A DNA stretch of 64,000 bases. It comes from Aerococcus urinaeequi. GTDB lineage: Bacteria; Bacillota; Bacilli; Lactobacillales; Aerococcaceae. A program made the position numbers and the translations under genes. The stretch is from positions 372,001 to 436,000 of the forward strand of contig NZ_CP014162.1 of NCBI RefSeq assembly GCF_001543205.1, given 5' to 3'. The notes under the pieces were generated by a model that did no database searches, was not told where the DNA came from, and saw nothing but the letters and a program-made list of their open reading frames with translations. Within the stretch, counting starts at the first letter, position 1, and every line of letters starts with the position of its first letter. Below are positions 8,570 to 16,286 of this stretch, piece by piece.

Positions 8570-9768
8570 TAAATCAGTTCCTCCACATCTACAAATCTTG
8601 CTCCATCTTCAGTTATACAGAAATTCACTTCGTATTTATCTTTAATTTCTGGGTATTTTACCGGATAGACTGCATCAATCTGCGCTCTGATACTTTCTTT
8701 ATACGCTGGGTCAATCAAACCAATCACTGCCCCACGGAACCCAGCCCCACTAGGACGTGCACCGTAGACACCTTCCGCATCTTTTAAGATATCAAAAATT
8801 GTTTTCATTTCCGCGATGCCTGTTTCTTGCTGGTAGAATGATGAATAACCTGATTCAAACATCAATTGCCCGAATTCCTCAATATCACCTTTTGCCCAAG
8901 CTTCCGCACCCTTGAGTACCCGTGCTTGTTCTGTATAGAAATGGGCTGCTCGTTTACGGAATCGTTCTGGTAATTGGTCTTTATACTCTTCATAAATCTC
9001 AATTGGTACATCTCGTAATTTAACATCTTCTAATGTAGGTAATGGTAAACCAGCTAATTCAAGTAACAACCATCCTGCAACACGTGATTCATCTACTCGA
9101 TTATTAAAGTCTGTCCCAATAAGCGATTTAGAAATACCAGAATAGACAACGATGACTTCAAAATCGTTAAAGCTTTCGCCTTTATTAATCATTTCGTATT
9201 CGTTAGTTAAACAGTCCATGACCATTAATTGGTTATTCATACTTAAAACATTTGCAGACTGGTCTAAGATACCATTTTTAAGCCCAATAAATTCAGTCTC
9301 AACCCAGTGGCTATACATAATAATATCCATTTTAGATACTTGTATGTCATTCACATCACACAAAGCCATTAAATAAGCAGTCGTTACCGCCGCTGACGAT
9401 GATAATCCACCAATCGGCAACTTACCAGACACAACAGCATTCAATCCTACTTTTAATACATAGTCTTGTTGTAAAGCTTTTACAGCACCACGGATATAAG
9501 TCCCCCAGAAACCTGGAATATATTCTAATTCATGTCCATAAGAAAAAATTTCCTTATCAGGGAAATCCAAGCTTTGAATTTGAACATAATTATCTTCACG
9601 TGGTGCATACACCATATCCACGCTCGCATCCAATGTCATCCCTGTTACTCTTCCACCTTGGTAATCCGAATGGGCACCGATTGGACAAATTCTTAACGGT
9701 GATTTTACCGCTCTTAAGTCATTTGAAGTACCATATTCAGCAATAAATGTTTCCATCAAGTTAGGCAT
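8569..9768 (-). CDS. Galacturonokinase-like GHMP sugar kinase
   Basis: This 399-residue galactokinase-family GHMP kinase would phosphorylate a free sugar at C1. The N-terminal sugar-binding motif reads SPLRICPIGAHSDYQGG (23-39), the ATP loop is GLSSSAA (121-127), and GLKNGILDQS lies at 162-171. PSGAGFRG near the C-terminus is the third GHMP motif. True galactokinases read G-E-H-T/I-D-Y at the first motif. The variant GAHSDYQGG, the WGTYIRGAV segment and the NGILDQS/MDC block recall plant galacturonokinase. It is the first gene of the operon, read from an extended -10 promoter, with TGGAG about 11 bases before the ATG. The substrate is inferred and not proven. Confidence 0.75.
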   Translation of the reverse strand: MPNLMETFIAEYGTSNDLRAVKSPLRICPIGAHSDYQGGRVTGMTLDASVDMVYAPREDNYVQIQSLDFPDKEIFSYGHELEYIPGFWGTYIRGAVKALQQDYVLKVGLNAVVSGKLPIGGLSSSAAVTTAYLMALCDVNDIQVSKMDIIMYSHWVETEFIGLKNGILDQSANVLSMNNQLMVMDCLTNEYEMINKGESFNDFEVIVVYSGISKSLIGTDFNNRVDESRVAGWLLLELAGLPLPTLEDVKLRDVPIEIYEEYKDQLPERFRKRAAHFYTEQARVLKGAEAWAKGDIEEFGQLMFESGYSSFYQQETGIAEMKTIFDILKDAEGVYGARPSGAGFRGAVIGLIDPAYKESIRAQIDAVYPVKYPEIKDKYEVNFCITEDGARFVDVEELI

Positions 9769-9807
9769 ATATTGACGATCTCCAATCTATTTAGGTTAAT
9801 TCTTCAT

Positions 9808-9816
9808 TATTATAGC
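9808..9816 (-). promoter_or_regulatory. Extended -10 promoter of the polysaccharide operon
   Basis: The minus strand reads TGCTATAAT, a perfect TGn extended -10 element, about 40 bases before the start codon of the GHMP kinase gene. No good -35 is present at 17 or 18 bases (CTAAAT or CCTAAA), as expected for an extended -10 promoter. Confidence 0.6.
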
Positions 9817-10108
9817 AAAGAAACATTACGATTTAGGTAAAATTTTCAATTTTCCCTTGTTATTGGTCAGTTTCTTCAAAAAAATAAACAATTTTAATTA
9901 AAAGTCGTTTAAATCAATATACTATTAATGAAATATTCTTTCATTACCGTTTAAGTTTTAATATTTATAAATGATTTTTACTCATCTTATTTTTCACAAA
10001 AATATGGTAATGATATCCTATCATAAGTTTCTAGTTGGCTATGAAAATTGTCATATATACGAATATTGAAGACTTAGTTCTATATATAACATTGATAAAG
10101 CGTCATAG
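9817..10108. other. AT-rich intergenic region without gene
   Basis: The stretch between the capsule promoter and the terminator of the alkyltransferase gene is very AT-rich. I see no coding frame with a plausible ribosome binding site. A hypothetical frame running into the alkyltransferase gene from 10035 on the plus strand is a shadow. It may hold upstream control sites of the capsule promoter, none of which I can name. Confidence 0.5.
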
Positions 10109-10151
10109 AAAAAACTTCAGAACCTTAATTAAGTTAGTTCTGAAGTTTTTT
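10109..10151 (-). terminator. Rho-independent terminator of the alkyltransferase-like gene
   Basis: The arms AAAAAACTTCAGAAC and GTTCTGAAGTTTTTT form a 15-bp perfect stem with T-tracts on both sides, directly after the stop codon at 10155. It can work in both directions. Confidence 0.85.
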
Positions 10152-10154
10152 GTG

Positions 10155-10652
10155 TTAATCTATTTCAAAATCTCTCAATTTTCGCATTTTATCGAGGTTG
10201 TCGTCTTGATTCTCTATACGATCGGTTGAAACTAGTACTCGATGATTTGGAATTATAATAGCTATTGGATTATTTTCAACTGCTCCAATTATAGCATTTA
10301 CTGCTCCACCACCTTTTGTTTGACGAGCTGAAATTCTTTTTTCTAGTTCCTCTAAAGAAATAGTTTGTCCATAGGGAATTTTTTGTAATTCCAACCAAAC
10401 ATCCTGCTGGAAGGCCGTCCCTTGAGGCATTAATTGAAAATCGATTGTTTCAAGTGGTTGCTTGGCAAAGTATTCATCTAACCATTTAACAACTTTATCG
10501 ATTATCATTGATTGTTGATCAGTCGCTCTTTCGAGATCAAATAGACCACCAAAATTGGTTTGACCCTCAAACCATGCACCTAATAATCCATGGTCGTTGG
10601 CTAATAGTGTAATTTTCCCTAATTTGGAGGGGTAAGTATATTTGTATAACAT
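10155..10652 (-). CDS. O6-alkylguanine-DNA alkyltransferase homologue lacking the catalytic Cys
   Basis: The 165-residue protein has the Ogt/MGMT layout. An N-terminal RNase H-like domain lies before about residue 75. A C-terminal DNA-binding domain carries GTAFQQDVWLELQKIPYGQT, then GAVENNPIAIIIPNHRV. The invariant active-site PCHRV is PNHRV here, with codon AAT for Asn, two base changes from a Cys codon. The arginine finger of the RAVG motif also reads NAI. It therefore cannot accept alkyl groups by the known mechanism. It may act as an alkyltransferase-like protein that flags lesions, or be decaying. The frame is intact and has its own terminator. A weak promoter is possible in the 335 bases upstream. 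Confidence 0.8.
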   Translation of the reverse strand: MLYKYTYPSKLGKITLLANDHGLLGAWFEGQTNFGGLFDLERATDQQSMIIDKVVKWLDEYFAKQPLETIDFQLMPQGTAFQQDVWLELQKIPYGQTISLEELEKRISARQTKGGGAVNAIIGAVENNPIAIIIPNHRVLVSTDRIENQDDNLDKMRKLRDFEID

Positions 10653-10987
10653 GAGATGGCTCCTTTAAAATTCATATCTATAGTATAACAAATTTTTGAA
10701 TTTCAATAGCAGGGATGAGAACACGAATAACCATATTATTTAAAGTTAGATTAATTATATAAAAAACGAAATTGATTAAAATTAAGCTAGTACATATTTA
10801 TACAATCAAATTCCAAAATACAATATTTGTTTTCTAACGTTACTTATTTTTGCTATTAAAATTTATTTTTATTAATATTGCAATTTTTAAAGTGAGAAAC
10901 TAGCCTTTAACCACAATTCATTATATTATATAAAGGTGATATATTTGCAGAAAGGAGTTTTCTAATTCTAATTTAGAAGTTGTACAT
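10653..10987. other. Divergent intergenic region, no gene
   Basis: This strongly AT-rich 335-base gap separates the minus-strand alkyltransferase-like gene from the plus-strand Mga-like gene and must hold both promoters. A loose minus-strand pair TTGAAA with TATAGA at 18 bases lies about 30-60 bases before the alkyltransferase gene. I see no open frame of its own. Confidence 0.4.
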
Positions 10988-12493
10988 ATGCGAAAACTAT
11001 TGACAAATAAACAAAGACGAGAAATTGATGTGTTAGAGTTTTTGACTCATATTGGTACGCCACAGCAAGTGAAAGATATTGCAAGCTACGCTAACATTAA
11101 TAACCGCATGGTAATGGAGACCATTCGTAATATTAACGATAATTATGACTTCATAGATATCTTTAAGATCGACGACTTATACGGTATTAAATACAAAAAT
11201 AATACATCGATTGACAAAATCTATTATAAAATCTATGAATCAAATATATATTTTGCTATTATTCGTTATATTTTCTTTCACGATAAAGCGACTCTAAATG
11301 AACTCTCAAACTTCCTTTATGTATCTGAATCGACGACCTATCGATCTATTTTAAAAATTAATGAAGTGCTCACTAAGAATTATGGCTTTTCAATCGACTC
11401 TTACCCTTATCAATTTACTGGGGATGAACTGAACATACGCGTATTTATGCAGCGATTTTTCATAGAGTCTTCTGATATCTTACATTGGCCATTTCCAGAC
11501 CATGATCGTCATTTTTATCAAAATTTACTTTTACATATGGCCTCATATACACCATACAAATTAGATATCTATAGTTTACATTCACTTTCTATTAGTGTAA
11601 TTGTAAATGAAATTCGTTATCAATACGGTCATAAACATAATTTAACAATTACACGATTACAAGCCTCTTTAGCCGAAGCGGTAAATATGTACGATTTTGA
11701 TTTAGACGAATTGAATAAAAAATTTGATTTAAACTTAGATGAAGAATATATTGAACAAATTTTAGGTTTGTATATAGAACAAGATTTTAAGTATGATTTT
11801 GCAGAAATAGAAGCACTTAGAGACTCTGATCCACACATACAGGAAATTTTAACTTATCTTGAAGATACTCTTGATAGTTTGATTGAACAGTTTAAGATTC
11901 CCTTACCTAATCGCGAAGCATTATTGTTGGAATTATATAATATTGTCTTAATTGAAAATCAGGTAACCGTTCATCCATTCATTTTACGAAATTTATACTG
12001 GGAACATTATCAAAAAATTCGTAATTACTATCCGGCATTCTATGATGCTGTATTTGAGGGCATGCGTGGCTATTGTAAATTGATTTTAGGAGACGACTAC
12101 AATCCAAATCTCCTTTACGCGATTGTCTACTCTGTACTAAATTATTGGGAAGATTTATTTATTAACTTAGCCAATAAAGTACCTCCAGTAAATATCGTAG
12201 TATTAGGTGAAATTACCTGGGAAGGTTCTAAACAGGTTGCTGATAACATCAAAACAGTCTTTGGCTCACGGGTAAATGTTTCAACTTGGGATAACTACGA
12301 TATATCTGAAGAATTACTTGCAGAAAGTCCCTACGATATTATTTGTAGCTCATTCTCTATACCGCCTATCCCTGGTAAGGAAATTTATACCATTACAAGT
12401 GAGTCCTACCAATATAATTTCCAGTCGTTAGAAACGGTTATTGACCACAGACGTTATCAAGAATTTAAGAAACAAATGAAACTAGAAGAATAA
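10988..12493 (+). CDS. Mga-family transcriptional regulator
   Basis: This 501-residue protein has the layout of the Mga/AtxA class of PRD-containing virulence-type regulators. Two N-terminal helix-turn-helix segments lie at about 15-65 and 90-140 (ATLNELSNFLYVSESTTYRS). PRD-like all-helical repeats occupy about 160-390. The C-terminal EIIB-like domain has IVVLGEITWEGSKQVADNI and SPYDIICSSFSIPPI. Such proteins are often phosphorylated by PTS enzymes. No PTS or surface-protein gene lies beside it, so the target is unknown. The ATG has only a weak AGAAG as ribosome binding site. The AAAGGAG at 10951 is too far upstream to serve it, and no alternative in-frame start fits better. Confidence 0.75.
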   Translation: MRKLLTNKQRREIDVLEFLTHIGTPQQVKDIASYANINNRMVMETIRNINDNYDFIDIFKIDDLYGIKYKNNTSIDKIYYKIYESNIYFAIIRYIFFHDKATLNELSNFLYVSESTTYRSILKINEVLTKNYGFSIDSYPYQFTGDELNIRVFMQRFFIESSDILHWPFPDHDRHFYQNLLLHMASYTPYKLDIYSLHSLSISVIVNEIRYQYGHKHNLTITRLQASLAEAVNMYDFDLDELNKKFDLNLDEEYIEQILGLYIEQDFKYDFAEIEALRDSDPHIQEILTYLEDTLDSLIEQFKIPLPNREALLLELYNIVLIENQVTVHPFILRNLYWEHYQKIRNYYPAFYDAVFEGMRGYCKLILGDDYNPNLLYAIVYSVLNYWEDLFINLANKVPPVNIVVLGEITWEGSKQVADNIKTVFGSRVNVSTWDNYDISEELLAESPYDIICSSFSIPPIPGKEIYTITSESYQYNFQSLETVIDHRRYQEFKKQMKLEE

Positions 12494-12506
12494 ATTGTAT
12501 GATAAA

Positions 12507-12562
12507 AGCGAGAGAGTTGATTAGATTTTCACACCAATCAACTCTCTCGCTATTTTTATTTC
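12507..12562. terminator. Bidirectional terminator
   Basis: The arms AGCGAGAGAGTTGATT and AATCAACTCTCTCGCT make a perfect 16-bp stem followed by a T-rich tract. It lies between the Mga-like gene and the convergent small metal-homeostasis gene and serves both. Confidence 0.88.
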
Positions 12563-12660
12563 TTTAAAGCCTTAATCACTTTTTGTGCCCGTTGACGTGT
12601 TTTACGGTTTGGACTTTTCATTCGACGACGAGCGCTTGCTAAATCCATTTTTTCTGCCAT
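12556..12660 (-). CDS. Small basic protein, putative metal homeostasis protein
   Basis: This 34-residue frame (MAEKMDLASA, then RRRMKSPNRKTRQR, ending in KALKK) is very basic. It has an excellent ribosome binding site AAGGAGG about nine bases before ATG. It resembles the short peptides annotated in Lactobacillales as putative metal homeostasis protein. A perfect Zur-type box lies 42 bases upstream and is shared with the divergent zinc-free S14 gene, so it should be switched on by zinc limitation. The molecular function of the family is not known to me. It is too short for routine gene finders, but the start, the ribosome site and the operator all support a real gene. Confidence 0.75.
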   Translation of the reverse strand: MAEKMDLASARRRMKSPNRKTRQRAQKVIKALKK

Positions 12661-12701
12661 GATACTTCCTTCCTCCTTGACTTTTTAATAGTAAGTAGTT
12701 A

Positions 12702-12722
12702 AAATCGTAATGATTACGATTT
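12702..12722. promoter_or_regulatory. Zur-type operator
   Basis: A perfect 21-bp inverted repeat contains TCGTAATGATTACGA and is extended by AAA/TTT on both sides, centred on G12712. It matches the Bacillus Zur consensus TCGTAATNATTACGA. It sits between the divergent metal-homeostasis peptide gene and the rpsN paralogue and can repress both when zinc is plentiful. Confidence 0.85.
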
Positions 12723-12791
12723 ACATATTAGGATTTCATATTAACTATTATTACAACATTTGTCAACATATGGTACAGAAAGGATTTATTT

Positions 12792-13061
12792 ATGGCTAAG
12801 AAATCAAAGATTGCGAAAGCACAAAAACAACTTGCAACCGTAGAAAAATATAGAGAAAAACGTGAAGCGTTAAAAGCAGTAGGTGATTATGAAGGTTTAA
12901 GCAAATTACCACGTAATGCCTCACCTACCCGTATACACAATCGAGACAGAATTGATGGTCGCCCACATGGCTTTATGCGTAAATTTGGCGTAAGTCGGAT
13001 TCGCTTTAGAGAATTAGCTCACCAAGGAAAAATCCCTGGTGTAAAAAAAGCATCATTCTAA
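12792..13061 (+). CDS. rpsN: 30S ribosomal protein S14, zinc-independent paralogue
   Basis: The 89-residue S14 is the long form without the CxxC...CxxC zinc ribbon of the 61-residue form: no cysteine is present. Conserved parts include [30 protein letters not shown] and the C-terminal [11 protein letters not shown]. In Firmicutes this paralogue replaces the zinc-binding S14 when zinc is short and so releases zinc. The upstream Zur box fits that role exactly. It is monocistronic, ending at its own terminator. Confidence 0.93.
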   Translation: MAKKSKIAKAQKQLATVEKYREKREALKAVGDYEGLSKLPRNASPTRIHNRDRIDGRPHGFMRKFGVSRIRFRELAHQGKIPGVKKASF

Positions 13062-13090
13062 TACTTTAATAGCATATTTATATGACAAAG

Positions 13091-13136
13091 AAATCCTTAG
13101 TTTACTGAATAGTATATGTAAACTAGGGATTTTTTC
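13091..13136 (+). terminator. Terminator of the rpsN paralogue
   Basis: The arms AATCCTTAGTTTAC and GTAAACTAGGGATT form a 14-bp stem with one G-U pair, followed by TTTTTT, 30 bases after the S14 stop. Confidence 0.85.
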
Positions 13137-13258
13137 ATAACACTTGAATATTATCTCTTTAATTTGTAAGGTGTCCACATAAAGCAATTTTAGTCATCAG
13201 TCCTATATATTGTAGAGCTGAAATTATTCTCATCAGTCCGATTTGACGAAGAGCCATT
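13137..13258. other. Non-coding stretch with short direct repeat
   Basis: No gene is seen. The ten-base word TCATCAGTCC occurs at 13194 and again at 13230, with a 36-base period. The two flanking terminators point towards each other. Confidence 0.35.
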
Positions 13259-13295
13259 AAAAAAGGAGCGCAAACACAAGTTGTTTGTCTCCTCT
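13259..13295 (-). terminator. Terminator of the ABC exporter operon
   Basis: On the minus strand GAGGAGACAAACA and TGTTTGCGCTCC pair with minor mismatch and are followed by TTTTTT. It lies about 125 bases downstream of the ATPase stop. Confidence 0.7.
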
Positions 13296-13419
13296 TCTAA
13301 TAGATTACTATAAGACAGCTAAAGATATGACCTAGTAAGAGAAAACATGGACTAGGAAATGTTTTTTCCACTATTTGATCTATAATCTTGCCCTTTATCT
13401 GTCTAATCAAGCTTTGATT

Positions 13420-14115
13420 TTAAACCATCTGTACACCCTTAGTCGTATCAGTATTTTCTCTTAAAGTTAAGACCCCATCATTCATTTCATAGACTTTGTC
13501 GCATTGGTCTATTAAACGAAGATCGTGTGTAACCATGATAGTTGTTTTATTTTGTTGTTTGGTCATTTTGGCCAAGACATCCACCACATCCATTGCACGT
13601 TTAGAATCTAGGCTGGCTGTTGGTTCGTCGGCAAATATAATTGAAGGATTATTATATAAGGCGCGCGCAATTGCTACACGCTGCTTTTCCCCCCCAGATA
13701 TTTGCTCTGGAAATTTATTTTTTAATTTTTCAATACCTAGTAGTTCCAATAAATCTAATTGGCTTTTCTCTTTTTTAGATAGTTTATCGACTAATTTCAA
13801 TTGATCAGATACTTTCAAGAATGGAATAAGGTTTGACGCTTGTAAGATAAATCCTACTTCATCAAAACGAATGCGCGCCCGCTCTTTTTCTTTCTTTTCA
13901 CTAAAAGGTTTATCGTTAATCATTACCCTACCTTGTGTCGGTTCCTGTAAGCCGGCAGCAATACTTAAAAAGGTACTTTTCCCTGAACCGGATGGCCCGA
14001 TAATAGCAATAAATTCACCTTTCTCTGCTGTAAATGACGTTTCTTCAAGGGCCACAATTTCCGAATCCCCATCTTTAAATTTTTTCTGTACATTTTCAAT
14101 TGTTAATACACTCAT
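13420..14115 (-). CDS. ABC transporter ATP-binding protein (HrtA/MacB-like)
   Basis: This 231-residue nucleotide-binding protein belongs to the LolD/MacB/HrtA class. It has Walker A GPSGSGKST near 39-47, the Q-loop VGFILQASNLIPF, the signature ISGGEKQRVAIARAL, Walker B IIFADEPTASLD and the H-loop MVTHD. It pairs with the FtsX-type permease immediately upstream in the same operon. Similar two-gene units export haem (HrtAB), antimicrobial peptides or lipids. Nothing in the sequence fixes the substrate. Confidence 0.88.
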   Translation of the reverse strand: MSVLTIENVQKKFKDGDSEIVALEETSFTAEKGEFIAIIGPSGSGKSTFLSIAAGLQEPTQGRVMINDKPFSEKKEKERARIRFDEVGFILQASNLIPFLKVSDQLKLVDKLSKKEKSQLDLLELLGIEKLKNKFPEQISGGEKQRVAIARALYNNPSIIFADEPTASLDSKRAMDVVDVLAKMTKQQNKTTIMVTHDLRLIDQCDKVYEMNDGVLTLRENTDTTKGVQMV

Positions 14116-14124
14116 AATGACCTC

Positions 14125-15231
14125 CTAGGCGATTGCTCTTGCTGGATCGACGTTCACTATTGTTTTCACTGAGAATAAGGCACCAATTAATGAACAAAGT
14201 AAAATCAAACCGCCAACTGCTATAAAGAATAGCCAATTGATTCGGGTTGGCACCTGAGCTGGTAGGGAATAAATGCTCAAAACGGTCACCGCAACGCCTA
14301 ATACTAGACCTATTAATGTAAGGATAAAGGTTTGCACAACCACAGAACGACCAATTGTGCTTGTTGAAATACCTTGAGCTTTCATCACGCCGAATACATC
14401 AATTTTTTGAATGGTTAAGACGTAAATAAAGATACCAATCACCACTGCAGCAATGATAATTAAAAAGCCAATCATGAAGATAAATGTCAGCAATTGTGCA
14501 CTATATCCTGGTAAATCATTGATAAAGTCGGTTGTAGATGTTGCCGCTAAACCATCCGGCAAACTTGTCACTTCACCCTGTACAATAACGGCATTGGTGG
14601 TTTGGGTAGTGTCTGCTGGTATTTCAACACCATCAGGAATTTGACTTTGTGCTGACGTATCCATTGCTGCCTGCTGTGTTTCTCTGTAGGCATCTTGTGT
14701 GATATGAACCATTGGTGCAACACTAAATTTAGTATCCGTTGTTAAACCGACAACTTCAAAGTCTTGTTCATTGATAGTAAAGGTATCGCCAATCGAAAGA
14801 CCATATTCTTCAGTTAAACTATCATCAATTAAGGCCTCATTATCTGCTGTCACATTGTTACCTTCTGTTACCTCAGGTGCGATAAAGTCGTCGAAATTAA
14901 TCCCGAATAATGAAATAGATAATTTTTCGTCGCTTCCGATATCCTCAGAAGTCGCATTTGTTGGCATCTGTAATATCGGCGCTACTGTATCTGCTTCGAT
15001 TTCATCAAAGTTTTCTTGGTTAATGGTAGAACGGTTAATCGTCCCATCCGCTTCTTCAGTTAGGATAATTTGATCAGCATTCCACTGATCAATACCAATC
15101 CGGTTCTCCATCGCTAGGCCATATGCCAAGCTAATTAAGAAAAAAACCATATATGAAATCAGAAACATAACGCCAATGACTAAACTGTATTTTTTCTTGT
15201 CGTGTAAAATTTCTTTTATGGCTAAAAACAT
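14125..15231 (-). CDS. ABC transporter permease, FtsX family (HrtB-like)
   Basis: This 368-residue membrane protein has the four-helix FtsX/MacB layout. TM1 lies near 15-38. A large extracellular domain spans about 40-240, with a MacB-type beta-rich core (IDDSLTEEYGLSIGDTFTI and similar). Three further helices lie near 245-275, 295-322 and 335-358. The closing NVDPARAIA is the standard end of these permeases. It resembles HrtB, the haem-efflux permease, in length and opening residues. Peptide or lipid substrates are equally possible. The gene is first in its operon, and an unusual inverted repeat lies 36 bases upstream of its start. Confidence 0.85.
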   Translation of the reverse strand: MFLAIKEILHDKKKYSLVIGVMFLISYMVFFLISLAYGLAMENRIGIDQWNADQIILTEEADGTINRSTINQENFDEIEADTVAPILQMPTNATSEDIGSDEKLSISLFGINFDDFIAPEVTEGNNVTADNEALIDDSLTEEYGLSIGDTFTINEQDFEVVGLTTDTKFSVAPMVHITQDAYRETQQAAMDTSAQSQIPDGVEIPADTTQTTNAVIVQGEVTSLPDGLAATSTTDFINDLPGYSAQLLTFIFMIGFLIIIAAVVIGIFIYVLTIQKIDVFGVMKAQGISTSTIGRSVVVQTFILTLIGLVLGVAVTVLSIYSLPAQVPTRINWLFFIAVGGLILLCSLIGALFSVKTIVNVDPARAIA

Positions 15232-15266
15232 GGTCTTGTTACTTCCTCTCTATGTTTGCCCAATCT

Positions 15267-15294
15267 AAAAGTTGATTGCTGAGCATCAACTTTT
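15267..15294. promoter_or_regulatory. Inverted repeat upstream of the ABC exporter, candidate operator
   Basis: The arms AAAAGTTGAT and ATCAACTTTT are perfect inverted repeats around TGCTGAGC. With one bulged base the pairing continues through TGCT/AGCA. No T-tract follows on the minus strand, so a terminator for crtMN is unlikely. A dyad operator for a repressor of the ABC operon is the better reading. Confidence 0.45.
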
Positions 15295-15383
15295 GCTGGC
15301 ACCTTTTATGTTATTTTTAGTGTCTGTATAGTCGCTGCGTGTAATTGCATATATATTTTTAAATTGTTTGTCTCCTCATTTGT

Positions 15384-16286
15384 TTAGATGTCTTTTAGTA
15401 CTTTTCTCGCTTGATAAATTAGTCGCATACGCTCAATGTTATTTGTATAGTTTCTCTTAGTAAAGCAATTATGATTGGCTTTCCTAACGGCATTACCAAT
15501 CCCATGGTAAATATAAGCAGAGGATAGAATGGGTAATTGCGCCACTTGGCTGAAGTCTTTTATGACCGGTTTAATACTGTCATAATATTGGTCACCGATT
15601 TGGTAGATATGCTCCCATAGGTCAATAAAGTTTTGGGGAATTTCTTCTTCATCATGATAAGATAATCGTTTGATCATTGCTTCATCTACATTGTAGGCAT
15701 CAAGTAGCGTTTGAGGTAAATAGATACGTTGTCTATCCCGATAGTCTTCCCCCACATCCCTTAAAATATTGGTTAATTGCATGCCAATACCTAAATCTAT
15801 AGCTGCTTGACGCAGTGTTTCACTTATAGGCGTATCTTTATCAACTAATAAGGGTAGCAGCATTTCCCCAACTGATCCTGCAACATTAGATGAATAGGCC
15901 ACCAAATCTGCCATATCCACTACTTTATGGCCTAAAATATCCATTCGTTGTCCTTGAATCTGCTTTAGTAATGCAGTAGTGGATACCTTATAGGTCAATA
16001 CAGTATCTTTAAAAGCCATCCACCAATCTGCTTCAACGTCTTCACTTGTGTCTAAATGAAGAATTTTGTCTTCTAACTTCTTTAACTCGACTAACGCCAC
16101 TTCTTTAGAAAAGTGATCACTGTCAGCTACATCATCCACATAACGGTTGTATGCGTACAAGGCAGCGACGCCTTGAAATGCCTCTCTTGGTAACAAGTGG
16201 AAAGCTTGATAAAAACTTTTCGACTCCTTTGCCATAATGTTTTCGCAAGCTAAGTAAGATGCTTTTAGCACACTATTTGTTGACAT
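15384..16286 (-). CDS. crtM: Dehydrosqualene synthase CrtM
   Basis: CrtM condenses two farnesyl diphosphates head to head into 4,4'-diapophytoene. The 300-residue squalene/phytoene synthase has the two aspartate-rich motifs DDVAD (51-55) and DVGED (177-181), the latter followed by YRDRQRIYLP. Its start overlaps the stop of crtN by one base, so crtN-crtM is a tight operon. The pair makes the yellow C30 carotenoid 4,4'-diaponeurosporene. No crtP, crtQ or crtO is present for staphyloxanthin-type modification. The product should protect the membrane against oxidants. Confidence 0.93.
   Translation of the reverse strand: MSTNSVLKASYLACENIMAKESKSFYQAFHLLPREAFQGVAALYAYNRYVDDVADSDHFSKEVALVELKKLEDKILHLDTSEDVEADWWMAFKDTVLTYKVSTTALLKQIQGQRMDILGHKVVDMADLVAYSSNVAGSVGEMLLPLLVDKDTPISETLRQAAIDLGIGMQLTNILRDVGEDYRDRQRIYLPQTLLDAYNVDEAMIKRLSYHDEEEIPQNFIDLWEHIYQIGDQYYDSIKPVIKDFSQVAQLPILSSAYIYHGIGNAVRKANHNCFTKRNYTNNIERMRLIYQARKVLKDI

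Noticed and set aside
13194-13239. Two copies of CTGATGA on the minus strand, resembling a hammerhead ribozyme core
   Set aside because: No GAAA follows a possible stem II at either copy and no flanking stems I and III pair, so only a short direct repeat remains.
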